Assembly (NCBI GenBank): GCA_965653565.1
Contig: CBFHAI010000008.1
Coordinates: 1-64,000 of the forward strand
Reading direction: 5' to 3'
Source of the DNA: JALCLA01 sp965653565
GTDB lineage: Bacteria > Pseudomonadota > Gammaproteobacteria > Xanthomonadales > Xanthomonadaceae
Length of the DNA stretch: 64,000 nt
Positions within the stretch are counted from its first letter, which is position 1. Each line of letters starts with the position of its first letter. Positions 28,201 through 36,141 of this stretch are shown here, one piece after another. The translations under genes and the position numbers were made by a program. The notes beneath the pieces were generated by a model. That model was given only the letters and a program-made list of their open reading frames with translations, searched no databases and was not told the origin of the DNA.

Positions 28201-28258
28201 GCCGGCGATCACTTGCCAGGTACCGGAGATTTTCGCGGACGGATTCCAACCACAATAG
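25250..28258 (+). CDS. subtilisin-family (S8) protease with internal IPTL-like segment and GFE-type tail
   Basis: The product has 1002 aa. Residues 1-39 form a signal peptide with a long n-region. A small beta-rich domain follows (40-149), then a segment like an IPTL-CTERM signal (150-177: SIPSLLPAGLPLLAAFLAAA, then a helix end with FRRQ). A second signal-like stretch ends in TAFA-ED (186-202). The S8 catalytic domain spans about 330-720: Asp 357 (GILDNG), His 437 (GHGTHVAG), oxyanion Asn 547 and Ser 656 (GTSMAAP). Residues of about 815-935 resemble DUF5648-type repeats, and calcium-binding type-3 repeats (DSDGDTLIDG, DSDGDGVGDG) lead to the tail EIFADGFQPQ. Most of the gene is of lower GC than its neighbours, except the last 400 bases. 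Confidence 0.85.
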   Translation: MLKPVLLHRKAVRPMRFKAMAFIAVSTIVFGFTSVSRAYVDAPTINPPIPTVETPITVYVRAGGCHAFVNDEGEPQVVRKGNHVDLIAPGIASLTPGHPFCINQDFNYPFSIGTLPAGSYTLRILILDSGYPDAPFPFGSVSFDVHAPKSIPSLLPAGLPLLAAFLAAAAIVAFRRQHALPGLSGLVAVAAVAAYCPTAFAEDKTLHVLLSADPLAPTAEEIVEGYDFSAGSDPPLAGLKAEQAVAAEYLVPVRAQGTFAVYLDQNPDSARARLERYIVLHYTPESVLGNAASALAADPDVEHVHIPGPEVPLRLSAGKAPGPGKGLASVYPGWRTQVNADVAWKNAGGWGLVGILDNGLATAHPDLISFSAAGTYRGGNYLPALAVDVGRIGSNGCAAAGTCIEGNVDEAEPMDVVQGSACDLDNDGIATFARAGHGTHVAGLVAANATNSDSTRGACKHCGMAMWRVSRNNCAGDGFLTISIKPQPVDAAVTLQADLGVQVISQSFGRPNLSSPEHCVSNPLNSECLAISHAVEREVVLVAAAGNDRTDIEFPASHPSIVSVGGVGNDLSIWNADPDLPPNHLDDCPQLSVLGKECGSNLTLDQTNARHQELTAPAVEILSTAYPGMDWSPVLRCGDAFDDKPSDGAGLCTGTSMAAPIVAGIAGMLRSINPLLVAGDPDSDIAPLGLRAVLRTNTFEAQAGGNWTPSVGYGRINASASAKRILGSAQGTQIRNRAIPLFAFYNATATDHATVATPQIAVTLGTFQSTPWIPRGNPISGYAAFPMVASASPLIPRANAFVLSTEFRTRANQPPIVPLFLLDRSRPTLLGCTPGTSGCNHQNRDFLLVSDVPDLEAAVADGYRFLGRQGYVFQRCVPEPACVPEGAQRLYRQCDLVEDDCAVFLESERMAFEAEGYAVAYPAAGQRVLGYAYPNVDSDGDTLIDGFEKLIGTNAASADSDGDGVGDGVEYPLAGVPVSDPCSGPAITCQVPEIFADGFQPQ

Positions 28259-28265
28259 AAACGAC

Positions 28266-28292
28266 CGCTGCGTTCACTCCGGTGACGCGGCG
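28266..28292. terminator. bidirectional terminator hairpin
   Basis: CGCTGCGTTCAC and GTGACGCGGCG pair with one bulge around a TCCG loop in the 54-base gap between convergent genes. There is no T run. Confidence 0.6.
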
Positions 28293-28312
28293 TCGGTTGC
28301 ATCGTTTGGCGA

Positions 28313-30217
28313 TCAATCGATGCTTGCTTCGAGCTCCGCCATCCGCGTCATCAATGCTTCCATTTTCGCCTGCATCGCGGCATTCGCGGCGCGCAGTTCG
28401 GCGTTTTCGCTTTCGAGTTTGGCGTGCAGGCCCTGGATGGCGGCGAGTGCGACGCCGTCGGCATCGACGGTGCTGATCGTGGTGTCGTTTTCGCCGAGGC
28501 CGAAAGCGGCGGCGAAATCCTGTGCCATCGGGCCGATGTGGCGCACCTCGTTGCCTTGCGCGCGGTAGCTCCAGGTGGTGATCGGAGTGGCGAGGAGGCG
28601 TTCGAGGATGGCGACCGGATCGATCGCGGCGATCGCGGTTTTCAGTCGACGGTCGGACAGGCTGTTCCAGGCGCCGCTGCCGGCCGGCATTGTCACGCCG
28701 CTCGCGGCAGCGGTGGTGTTGGAGCGGATCGTCACCGAACCGTTGGTCGCCAGTTCCAGGCGGCGCGCCTGCGTGATGCCGTTGTAGTGGTCGATATAGA
28801 AGCCGGCATTGTTGCTGCTGCCGTCGCCGGCGCTGAGCAGGACGCCGTTGTCGTTCAACGAACGCTGTTTGAGCCAGAGACTCGAATAGTCCGGGTCGTC
28901 GGCGTCGCTTTCGATGCTGAGTTCGACCGACGCTGAAGGCGGCGCCGTGTTGATGCCTACCCCGCCCTGCGCGCGGACCAGGAACTGGTTCGCGCCGGAG
29001 GTGCGGAAGATGCCGCCGGCGCCGCGATCGCTCCACACGAAGCTGCCGTCGTCGCCACTGGCGGTGCCGCTGTAGTCGAGCGTGGAGCGCGGGAACGGCA
29101 ATGCGATCGGCGCCTGGCCCGCGGTGCGCACCACGGCGGCATAGCCCGCGGCGAAGCTGTAGTCGCCACCGGCGAAGTTGTTTTCGCCGCCGGCGACGAC
29201 GGAGCGATCACCTTCGGTGGCGTTGAAGTAACCGCCGAGCGCGGAAGAGTAATTGCCGAGCGCTAAGTTGCGCCGACCGCCCAGCACCACGGCGTGATCG
29301 TTGGCGACGTTTTCCTCGCCGCCGCCGACGAAGCCGTGCTCGTAGCTGATGTTGTCGATGCCGCCGACCACCGTCGCGCGCAGACCATCGGCCAGATTGG
29401 CAGTGCCCCCGGAAACCACGGAGTAAACGCCGGTCGCGCGATTCTCCGCGCCGCCACCGACAACGGAACTGTTGCCGCTGGCCTGGTTGTCGAAGCCGCC
29501 CGCCACCACGGCGTGCGACGCGGCGGTGTTCTTCGAGCCGCCGGAAACCACGCCGAAATTCGTCGCTACGTTGGCGCAATCCGGGCACGCGGCGCCGAGT
29601 CCGTCGCGCGTCGAACCGCCGCCGCTCACGGTGGCGCCGGCGCCGAGCGCCAGGTTCGCACTCGATCCGAACGCCACGCTGCTCGCATCGCCGAACGCGC
29701 TCGCCGACCCCTGCGGCGTCAAGGTCGCGACCGGCGAATTGCGCACGCGCAGCACCAGCGGCGTCGGCACGTCTTCGGCGATGCCGAGGAAACTGCCGGA
29801 TGGCAAACCGGTGTTGCCGTCGAGCGCCCAGCAACCGACATTGGCCTTGACGATCGCCTGCGGCGCGCCCAGCGTTTCATAAGTTTCGCCGGAGCCCGAT
29901 CTGCGCACCGCCACTTCGACGAAGGTATCGCCGACCGATTGCGTTTCGATATCGAGTTCGAGCGCGAAACTGCCGTTTTTCACCGCGATTTTCGGCAATT
30001 CGGTGGCTTCGCCCAAGGCCCGCTTTGCGCCGGCGTCGGCGAAGGCGCGCACGCGCAGATCGTAGTCGCCCGAGGCCGGCGCGTCGCCGTCGAGCAATTG
30101 GCCGTGATAGGTGAAACGCGCGGCCAAGGCCTGGCTCGAAAGCACGGTCAATGCGAGCGCGGCGACGAGCCTGCGGGTTTGAACTTTGCGGAAATAATTC
30201 AGCGAAACGATGCGCAT
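28313..30217 (-). CDS. surface protein with YadA-head-like repeats and C-terminal S74 chaperone domain (copy B)
   Basis: The 634-aa protein has a signal peptide (cut near ALAA-RFTYHG), a beta-sandwich-like N-domain (33-150) and then about 14 head-type repeats of the form GG..N.A.G..S.V.GG (about 195-370). The C-terminal intramolecular chaperone (peptidase S74) follows, with LSDRRLKTAIAAIDPVAIL, where Ser and Lys of SDRRLK form the expected self-cleavage dyad, and a final coiled coil (EALMTRMAELEASID). S74 domains trimerise fibres and then cut themselves off. The gene starts 3 bases after the 97-aa gene and belongs to the sigma factor-kinase cluster. It is a paralogue of the protein at 30516-32420. 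Confidence 0.88.
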   Translation of the reverse strand: MRIVSLNYFRKVQTRRLVAALALTVLSSQALAARFTYHGQLLDGDAPASGDYDLRVRAFADAGAKRALGEATELPKIAVKNGSFALELDIETQSVGDTFVEVAVRRSGSGETYETLGAPQAIVKANVGCWALDGNTGLPSGSFLGIAEDVPTPLVLRVRNSPVATLTPQGSASAFGDASSVAFGSSANLALGAGATVSGGGSTRDGLGAACPDCANVATNFGVVSGGSKNTAASHAVVAGGFDNQASGNSSVVGGGAENRATGVYSVVSGGTANLADGLRATVVGGIDNISYEHGFVGGGEENVANDHAVVLGGRRNLALGNYSSALGGYFNATEGDRSVVAGGENNFAGGDYSFAAGYAAVVRTAGQAPIALPFPRSTLDYSGTASGDDGSFVWSDRGAGGIFRTSGANQFLVRAQGGVGINTAPPSASVELSIESDADDPDYSSLWLKQRSLNDNGVLLSAGDGSSNNAGFYIDHYNGITQARRLELATNGSVTIRSNTTAAASGVTMPAGSGAWNSLSDRRLKTAIAAIDPVAILERLLATPITTWSYRAQGNEVRHIGPMAQDFAAAFGLGENDTTISTVDADGVALAAIQGLHAKLESENAELRAANAAMQAKMEALMTRMAELEASID

Positions 30218-30220
30218 CGC

Positions 30221-30514
30221 TCAGCCCTCGAAACCGTTGCGAAAAATGGAACCGCCGCTCGGCCCACAGCCGACACCGGCCTTGGCGAAGCGTCCGATCA
30301 GCACGAAGTTTTCGCCTTCGCGCAGTTCGCCGGCGCTGGCGACGGGCGCGATGCGACCGCGCACCGAGTAGCGGCCGGCGCGTTCCGGCGCGGCTTCGAT
30401 TTTGGCGTCGCGCAAGCTGAAACGGTTGCCGCGCGCGGGTTCGTCGGCCGCTTGCGCGAGTGCCGGGCACGACATGCATGCGAGCAGCAAAAGGCTTCCC
30501 CAGAGTCGTTGCAT
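30221..30514 (-). CDS. 97-aa secreted protein with GFE tail
   Basis: ATG 30514 lies one base after the stop of copy A and its stop lies three bases before copy B, so it is fully embedded in the surface-protein operon. A signal peptide (MQRLWGSLLLLACMSCPALA) precedes a small beta-rich domain (NRFSLRDAKIEAAPERAGRY, then ELREGENFVLIGRF). It ends GGSIFRNGFEG, the shortest carrier of the shared tail here. The family is unknown. It could be an accessory to fibre assembly. Confidence 0.78.
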   Translation of the reverse strand: MQRLWGSLLLLACMSCPALAQAADEPARGNRFSLRDAKIEAAPERAGRYSVRGRIAPVASAGELREGENFVLIGRFAKAGVGCGPSGGSIFRNGFEG

Positions 30515-30515
30515 G

Positions 30516-32420
30516 TCAGTGCTCCTGCTGCTTGGCGTGCTTGGGGAATCGGGAGTCGGGAATCGGGAGAAGAGCCTCGGCACTGCGCCGGTGTCGGTTT
30601 TCTCCCGACTCCCGACTCCCGATTCCCGCCTCTCGGTGTCGGTTCTCTCCCGACTCCCGATTCCCGATTCCCGCCGCGTCCCGATTCCCGATTCCCGCCG
30701 ACTCGCGACTCCCGATTTCCGCCTCTTCAAGCCTGGCAAGCCGCGCAAGCACCTCGTCGAGTTGCACGCGCAATGCAGCGTTCTCGTCTTCGAGCTTGGC
30801 GTTGAGGCCCTGGATCGCGGCCAGCGCGACGCCGTCGGCGTCGACGGTCGGGATCGATCTGCCGTCGCCGGCGAGGCCGAAGGCCCGTTTGAAATCTTCC
30901 GCGACGGGGCCGAGGTGGCGGCCTTCGCTCGAGGTCTTGTATTGCCAGGTGCTGATCGGCAGCGCCAGCACGCGCGCAAGGATGTCGCCGGTGTCGACCT
31001 GCGCGAAGGCTTCCTTCAATTCGCGGCTCGACGCATTGGTCCACACCCCGCCGTTGCTCAGGAAGGCGCCGGCCGAGGTTTCCAGGAAAGTCGCACCGGA
31101 CGCGAGGTTCGGCAGATTGATGCGCAGGCCGCCGTCGCTGTCGCGCAGATAGATCAGCGCGGTTCTGCCGTTGCGCGAGAGCAGCTTGAGATCGACATCG
31201 GCATCGGTGCCCATGCCGCGCGTCTTGAGCACCAGATCGTCGCTCGCGCTCGGCAGCACATTGGTGTTGAACATCGCGCCGCCGCCGGCGCGCATGATGA
31301 ACTGGTTCGGCCCGCTCGAGACCAGGCTGCCGGCGCCGGCTTGCGCGTCGGCCCACAGGAAACTGCCTTCATCGCCGTTCGAATCGCCGGAACTGGCGCC
31401 GCCGTTGCACGCGATGTCGGACGCTTCGTTGCCGTAGCGCGTATTGGCGTCGAAGCCGGCGGCGAAACTGTAATCGCCGCCGGCACAGTTGAACCGGCCG
31501 CCGGGGATGGTGGAGGCAAAGCCGCTGGTGCGAACGGTATCGCCGCCGCCGACCGCCGAATACGCGCCGTATGCTTCGTTGTTCACGCCGCCGGCCACCG
31601 TGCTGTAGAGCGCCGCCGCACGGTTGACCGCGCCGCCGCCGACGGTGGCGTTCTGGGCGACGGCATGGTTCGCGCTGCCGCCGAGCACACTCGCGCCAGA
31701 GGCAGTGGCCAGGTTCGCCGCGCCGCCGGCGATCACCGAAGAACTGCCGCTGGCGCGATTGCTGCGGCCGCCGCCGACCGTCGCGAAGGTACCTTCGGCG
31801 GCATTGCTGCAGGTAGGGCAAAGTGCGCCGGCGCCATCGTTGGTCGCGCCGCCGCCGCTCACCGTCGAACCGACGGCGGTGGCCGTATTCGCGCTCGATC
31901 CAAGCATCACGGCGGGCGCACCGGCGTTCGCGCCACCGGCGCCGCCCGGCAGGAAGCGCGCGATGCGGACGTTGGCCGCGCGCAATTCGAGCGCGGCGTT
32001 ATTGGCCGGATCGGCGATGCCGAGGAAACTGCCGGCCGGCACGCCGGTGTTGCCGTCGAGCGCCCAGCAGCCGGTGTTGGCCTTGCTCACCGGCTGCGGC
32101 GTGCCGAGCGTTTCGTAGGCGTCGCCGGAGCCCGCCTTGCGCACCGCCACTTCGACGAAGGTGTCGCCGGAAGCGCTGTCCGGCAGCTCGAGTTCGATCG
32201 CAAAACTGCCGTGTTTCACCGCGATATTCGGCAATTCGGTGGCTTCGCCGAGCGCACGCCTGGCTTGCGGATCGACGAAGGTGCGCACTTTCAGATCGAA
32301 GGCGCCGTCGGCCGCGACGTCGCCATCCATCAACTCGCCGTGATAGGTGTAACGGGCCGCGTCGGCGACCGGCGCGGCGAGCGCGGCCACCAGCAGGACA
32401 GGAAGCAGGGCGCGTCGCAT
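30516..32420 (-). CDS. surface protein with YadA-head-like repeats and S74 chaperone domain (copy A), repeat-derived tail
   Basis: ATG 32420 gives a clean signal peptide (MRRALLPVLLVAALAAPVADA); the frame extends upstream, but with no signal. The 634 aa match copy B in plan: N-domain with YTYHGELMDG, head repeats (SGGGATNDGAG, then SNRASGSSSVIAGGAAN), and an S74 domain with ASSRELKEAF. In copy A the motif reads SSRELK, so Ser and Lys are kept but the Asp and the Arg of SDxRxK are not. After the usual coiled coil the protein continues for about 65 residues with repeats of GIGNRESG/GIGSRESG, which are the translation of a dispersed DNA repeat. The kinase gene ends 110 bases upstream. Confidence 0.87.
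   Translation of the reverse strand: MRRALLPVLLVAALAAPVADAARYTYHGELMDGDVAADGAFDLKVRTFVDPQARRALGEATELPNIAVKHGSFAIELELPDSASGDTFVEVAVRKAGSGDAYETLGTPQPVSKANTGCWALDGNTGVPAGSFLGIADPANNAALELRAANVRIARFLPGGAGGANAGAPAVMLGSSANTATAVGSTVSGGGATNDGAGALCPTCSNAAEGTFATVGGGRSNRASGSSSVIAGGAANLATASGASVLGGSANHAVAQNATVGGGAVNRAAALYSTVAGGVNNEAYGAYSAVGGGDTVRTSGFASTIPGGRFNCAGGDYSFAAGFDANTRYGNEASDIACNGGASSGDSNGDEGSFLWADAQAGAGSLVSSGPNQFIMRAGGGAMFNTNVLPSASDDLVLKTRGMGTDADVDLKLLSRNGRTALIYLRDSDGGLRINLPNLASGATFLETSAGAFLSNGGVWTNASSRELKEAFAQVDTGDILARVLALPISTWQYKTSSEGRHLGPVAEDFKRAFGLAGDGRSIPTVDADGVALAAIQGLNAKLEDENAALRVQLDEVLARLARLEEAEIGSRESAGIGNRDAAGIGNRESGENRHREAGIGSRESGENRHRRSAEALLPIPDSRFPKHAKQQEH
30543..30722. repeat. GGGAATCGGGA dispersed inverted repeat, copy 2 (expanded, inside a gene)
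   Basis: This is the longest copy: a left arm GGGAATCGGGAGTCGGGAAT and two to three right-arm blocks of TCCCGATTCCCG type. Unlike the other copies it lies inside a coding frame, at the 3' end of S74 copy A. Confidence 0.85.
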
Positions 32421-32530
32421 GGCTGGGTCCGGCAAGGGGTCTGCGGTCGGATACGCAACCTTGCCGGGACCACTGACATCGCCACCGCAATACTTTTTTG
32501 CGCCGCGGCGACCGACGTTGCGGCGAACGC

Positions 32531-35122
32531 TTACGGCGTTCGCGCCGCCGGTGCGAGCTGGCACGGTGCGCCCACCGCGACGCGCATGCCGTTCTGGCAT
32601 TCGCCCATGCGGCGGGCGGCGAGGTCGAGCGCCGCGCGCAGTTCCGGTCCTTCGGGATAGGGTTGCGGGGCGGGCGTGTGCGCGGCGGTGCTGTCGCGCA
32701 ATGCCGCGCAGGGCGCGTCGCGCAACCAGGCGTAGCCGAGGTATTCGGGCTGCGGCGGCGCGTCGAGCGCTTGCATGAGCGGCGCCGGCAACGTTCCGCC
32801 GCGCGCGCAGGCGGCACCGACGCGGGCGAGCAGCAAGCGGGGATCGGCCGCATCGGATACCGGCAACAGCATGGTTTCGATCAGGCCGAATTGCTCGGCG
32901 GCCACGGCGAGATCGCCCGCGCCGAGCAGCACGTAGCTCAGTGCCAGCCAGTACTCGACTTCGGTGCTGTCGCTCGGTTCGCGCGCGATGCCGGCGGTCA
33001 GCGGCAGCGCACGCGCCAGCGCCGCGGCTTCATCGCGCAAGCCGTGTTGCCGATACACGCTCGCGCGCATCGCGGTGAACAACGGCCGGCGGCTGCCGTC
33101 CGGCCACACCGCGGCGCGTTCGGCTTCGAGGCGATCGGCGAAGGCGACGTCGTCCGGCCGGCGTTGCGCAGGCGCGAGCAAATCCAGACGATAGATCGCC
33201 ATCAATGCGCGCCAGCCGCGGCTGCGGTTGTCGTCGCGCTGGCGATCCTGCAGCAGGAAATTGCGCGTGGCATCGGTGTAGTGGCGGCGCATGCGGGCGT
33301 TGTCGCCGAGCGCGAACGGCAGCTCGGAGAGGTTCGGCATGCGTCGCGCGAGTTCGAGCGAACGCGCGAGTTCGAGCGCCGACAGATCGTAGCGGCCGCG
33401 ATCGCGATGCATCAGCGCCTGCGCGCTGCTGATCATGAAGCGCTGTTGCACGCCCAGATCGGGCACCGCCGCGGCGGCGTCGATATGGCGCTGCGCATCG
33501 GCGATGTGGCCCAGATAACTGTAACCATAGCTCGTTCGCAGATGCGCTTCGGCGCGCCGTTCGGGCGCGGCCGGCAGGCTGTCGTAGATCGCGATCGCGC
33601 GTTCGCCGGCTTCGATCGCGCGCGCCATGTTGCCGGCGGTCAGATACATGCGGATCAGCGACCAGTACAGATCGGCGCGCGCCACCGCCTGCCCGGCCAG
33701 TTCGGTATCGGCGGTTTCGAAGGCGCGGTCGGCCAGGTCGAGCGCGGTGGTCGGCGTGCCGTCGTGTCGCCACGGTTCGGCGGCAATGAAGGCGTTCTCC
33801 ATGAACTGCTGCGCGGCGCGCGCACTTTGCGCGTGCGCCTCGGCGGCACGCTGCGCTTCGCGCGCGACGCGCGCCTGCTGCAGGCTCACGGCGGTGGCCG
33901 CGAGCAAGGCCAGCGTCACCAACGCCGCGCCGGCCAAGGCCCAGCGCCAGCGGCCGAGGAATTTGCGTGCGCGATACAGCAGCGACGCCGGTGTCGCGCG
34001 TACCGGATCGCCGGTCAGCCAGCGGCGCAGATCGTCGCCGAGCGCGGCGGCCGATTCATAGCGCTGCGTCGGATCCTTCGCCAGCGCCTTGTCGACGATG
34101 CGGGTGAGATCGCCGCGCAGTTCGCGGCGCAGGCGCGCCGGCAACGTCTGGCGTTGCTGCGCGCGGCTCAGTGCTTCGCCGCTCTTCTCGCTGAGCGAAC
34201 CTGCGAGCCGGCGCGGTGGCGCTTCGACGACGGCGCGCTGCAAGGAGAACGCCGATTCGTCGTCCCCGACGAAGGGCCGGCGTCCGCAGGCCAGTTCGAA
34301 CAGGATCACGCCGAGCGCGAACACGTCGGTCGCGGTCGATACCGGTTCGCCGCGGATCTGCTCGGGCGCGGCATAGGCCGGCGTCATCAGGCGCGCCGCG
34401 GTCTGCGTGGCGTCGTCGCCGTCTTCCAGCAGTTTGGCGATGCCGAAATCGAGCAGGTGCGGCGCGCCGCGCGCATCGACCAGGATGTTCGACGGTTTCA
34501 GATCGCGATGCACGACCAGCGCGCGATGCGCCGCCTGCACCGCGTCGCACAGACGCGCGATCAAGGCGACGCGATCGCGCAGCGGCAGGCGCTGCGCATC
34601 GCACCAGTGCGTCACCGGCGAACCGTCGATCAGCGGCATCGCATACCACGGCGAGCCATCGTCGGCGACGCCGCCGTCGAGCAGCGGCGCCAGATCCGGA
34701 TGATCGAGCCGCGCCAGGATCGCGCGCTCGCGCTCGAAACGCTGGCGCGCGGCAGCGCCATCGACGCCGCCGCGGATCAATTTGAGTGCGACCTGTTGTT
34801 CGAAACCGCCGGCGACGCGCGTCGCGCGAAACACCGTGCCCATGCCGCCTTCGCCGAGCACCGCATCGAGCCGGAACGGGCCGACAGTGCGGCCCAAGCG
34901 CGGATCGGGTCCGCGTTCCGGCAACAGCGCCGCCGCGCCGCGATCGAGCGCGGCCTGGCTGCGATCGGCGGCGCACAGGCGCGCGACCTGGGCCTGCAAT
35001 TCGCCGTCGCCGTCGCAACAGCGGCGCAGATGTTCGTCGCGCGCGTCGGTCGGCAACTCGATCAGCGCGCGGAAGATTTCCAGCGCGCGGCGCAGGCGAT
35101 CGTCGGCGGTGGCGGTGCTCAT
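32531..35122 (-). CDS. transmembrane Ser/Thr protein kinase with TPR-like sensor half
   Basis: In this 863-aa protein, an N-terminal helical segment (about 1-70) precedes a Hanks-type kinase (80-350): glycine loop GEGGMGTVF, Lys 114 in VALKLIRG, catalytic HRDLKPSN, DFGIAK and APEQIRGEP. A membrane helix lies near 405-425 (RWALAGAALVTLALLAATAV) and a helical repeat domain fills the periplasmic half. The gene starts 10 bases after the ECF sigma factor gene. In known ECF43-type pairs the kinase phosphorylates and activates the sigma factor, so the same is inferred here. Likely targets are the surface-protein genes that follow. Confidence 0.92.
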   Translation of the reverse strand: MSTATADDRLRRALEIFRALIELPTDARDEHLRRCCDGDGELQAQVARLCAADRSQAALDRGAAALLPERGPDPRLGRTVGPFRLDAVLGEGGMGTVFRATRVAGGFEQQVALKLIRGGVDGAAARQRFERERAILARLDHPDLAPLLDGGVADDGSPWYAMPLIDGSPVTHWCDAQRLPLRDRVALIARLCDAVQAAHRALVVHRDLKPSNILVDARGAPHLLDFGIAKLLEDGDDATQTAARLMTPAYAAPEQIRGEPVSTATDVFALGVILFELACGRRPFVGDDESAFSLQRAVVEAPPRRLAGSLSEKSGEALSRAQQRQTLPARLRRELRGDLTRIVDKALAKDPTQRYESAAALGDDLRRWLTGDPVRATPASLLYRARKFLGRWRWALAGAALVTLALLAATAVSLQQARVAREAQRAAEAHAQSARAAQQFMENAFIAAEPWRHDGTPTTALDLADRAFETADTELAGQAVARADLYWSLIRMYLTAGNMARAIEAGERAIAIYDSLPAAPERRAEAHLRTSYGYSYLGHIADAQRHIDAAAAVPDLGVQQRFMISSAQALMHRDRGRYDLSALELARSLELARRMPNLSELPFALGDNARMRRHYTDATRNFLLQDRQRDDNRSRGWRALMAIYRLDLLAPAQRRPDDVAFADRLEAERAAVWPDGSRRPLFTAMRASVYRQHGLRDEAAALARALPLTAGIAREPSDSTEVEYWLALSYVLLGAGDLAVAAEQFGLIETMLLPVSDAADPRLLLARVGAACARGGTLPAPLMQALDAPPQPEYLGYAWLRDAPCAALRDSTAAHTPAPQPYPEGPELRAALDLAARRMGECQNGMRVAVGAPCQLAPAARTP

Positions 35123-35132
35123 CGCATCGTCG

Positions 35133-35651
35133 TCACGCGCCGCCCAGATCGGCCAGGATCAGTGCGCGCGCGGTTCGCCAATCGCGGAACAAGGTGCGCT
35201 CGGTGACATCGAGCACGCGGCTGATTTCGGCAAAACTCAGTCCGCCATAGAAATGCAGTTCGACAACCTGCGCCAGCCGCGGCTCGATGCGTTCGAGCCG
35301 CTGCAGCGATTGTTCGATCGCCAGCACATCGTGCTCGCTGCCGGCGTCTTCGCCGGGCAGATTGCCGGTGAGCGTGATGCGCAGTTCGCCGCCGCCGCGT
35401 TTTTCGGCCTGCCGGCGACGCGCGGTATCGACCACGATCTGCCGCATCGCGCGGCTCGCCAGATTCAGAAGATGCGCCTCGCTCGCCACTTCACTGCCGG
35501 CCTGCCCGAGCCGCAGCCAGGCCTCGTGCACCAGCCCCGTCGTCTGCAAGGTTCCACCACCGCCGTCGAGATGCCGGCTCGCGATGCGCTTGAGCTCCTG
35601 GTAAAGCCGCTCGAACAACGGACCGGCAGCGGCCTCGGGTGGAACGGACAT
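35133..35651 (-). CDS. ECF sigma factor (TIGR02999/ECF43-like)
   Basis: The 172-aa protein has a sigma-2 region (LYQELKRIASRHLDGG, then TTGLVHEAWLRLG) and a sigma-4 helix-turn-helix (LSFAEISRVLDVTERTLFRDWRTA). The LQTTGLVHEAWLRL block is the mark of the TIGR02999/ECF43 group, which is usually encoded beside a Ser/Thr kinase and not an anti-sigma factor. That fits the kinase gene 10 bases downstream. It should redirect RNA polymerase to envelope or secreted-protein promoters. Its own promoter region (35652-36141) is shared with the divergent collagen-like gene. Confidence 0.9.
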   Translation of the reverse strand: MSVPPEAAAGPLFERLYQELKRIASRHLDGGGGTLQTTGLVHEAWLRLGQAGSEVASEAHLLNLASRAMRQIVVDTARRRQAEKRGGGELRITLTGNLPGEDAGSEHDVLAIEQSLQRLERIEPRLAQVVELHFYGGLSFAEISRVLDVTERTLFRDWRTARALILADLGGA

Positions 35652-36141
35652 GGGGAGCGGCCATCGCTTGGGTTCGGCGGTGGCGTCACGCTAGCGAAAG
35701 GGGTGGGGCGTGGTCTAGAGGTTTGTCGGGTGGGTGATTCGGGACGTGGGGGCGTGGGGCGCGCGGGCGCGTGGGGAATCGGGAATCGGAGAAGTGCGTG
35801 GAGTCCGTCGCTGGTGGTTCGACAGGCTCACCACGAACGGTGGAGGGATTGCGACACGAAAGCCTCAACTCGAAGCGTGTCATTCCGAACTTCCCAGCTC
35901 TTAATCCCGCTCTCGCTCCCGATTCCCGAGTTCCCGATTCCCACGCCCTTCCCACCCAACCCCCGAAAGCCCCACATCAGTGGGGTATCGCTGATAGCGG
36001 TCTCTTCCGTACCATCGAAGCCGGGGAAGGCGAACCCTGCCAACGGGCATGGTCCGCTCAGCGGTGATCGGAGGTCGCGCGAAGCTCGCGCGCCTCACGC
36101 TTCGCGCGTTGATTCATTCGATTCGACACAGGGGATTTCGC
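35652..36141. other. divergent control region between sigma factor and collagen-like gene
   Basis: 490 bases without a gene. It holds repeat copy 3 and, from 35970 to 36064, three short dyads: CCCCAC/GTGGGG with a four-base loop, CGCT/AGCG with a three-base loop, and CCGCT-C-AGCGG. These lie in the leader of the collagen-like gene. No known riboswitch class was recognised. AGGGGA before 36142 is the ribosome binding site. Confidence 0.5.
35772..35942. repeat. GGGAATCGGGA dispersed inverted repeat, copy 3, with embedded TTCGACAGGCTCACCACGAA box
   Basis: The left arm (35772-35793) and the right arm (35915-35942) enclose about 120 bases. The enclosed part contains GGTGGTTCGACAGGCTCACC and the following ACGAACGG (35812-35839), a second dispersed unit also found in copies 4 and 5. 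Confidence 0.8.

Noticed and set aside
35970..36064. Riboswitch in the leader of the collagen-like gene
   Set aside because: The dyads do not match the conserved core of any riboswitch class I know; kept only as a structured leader.
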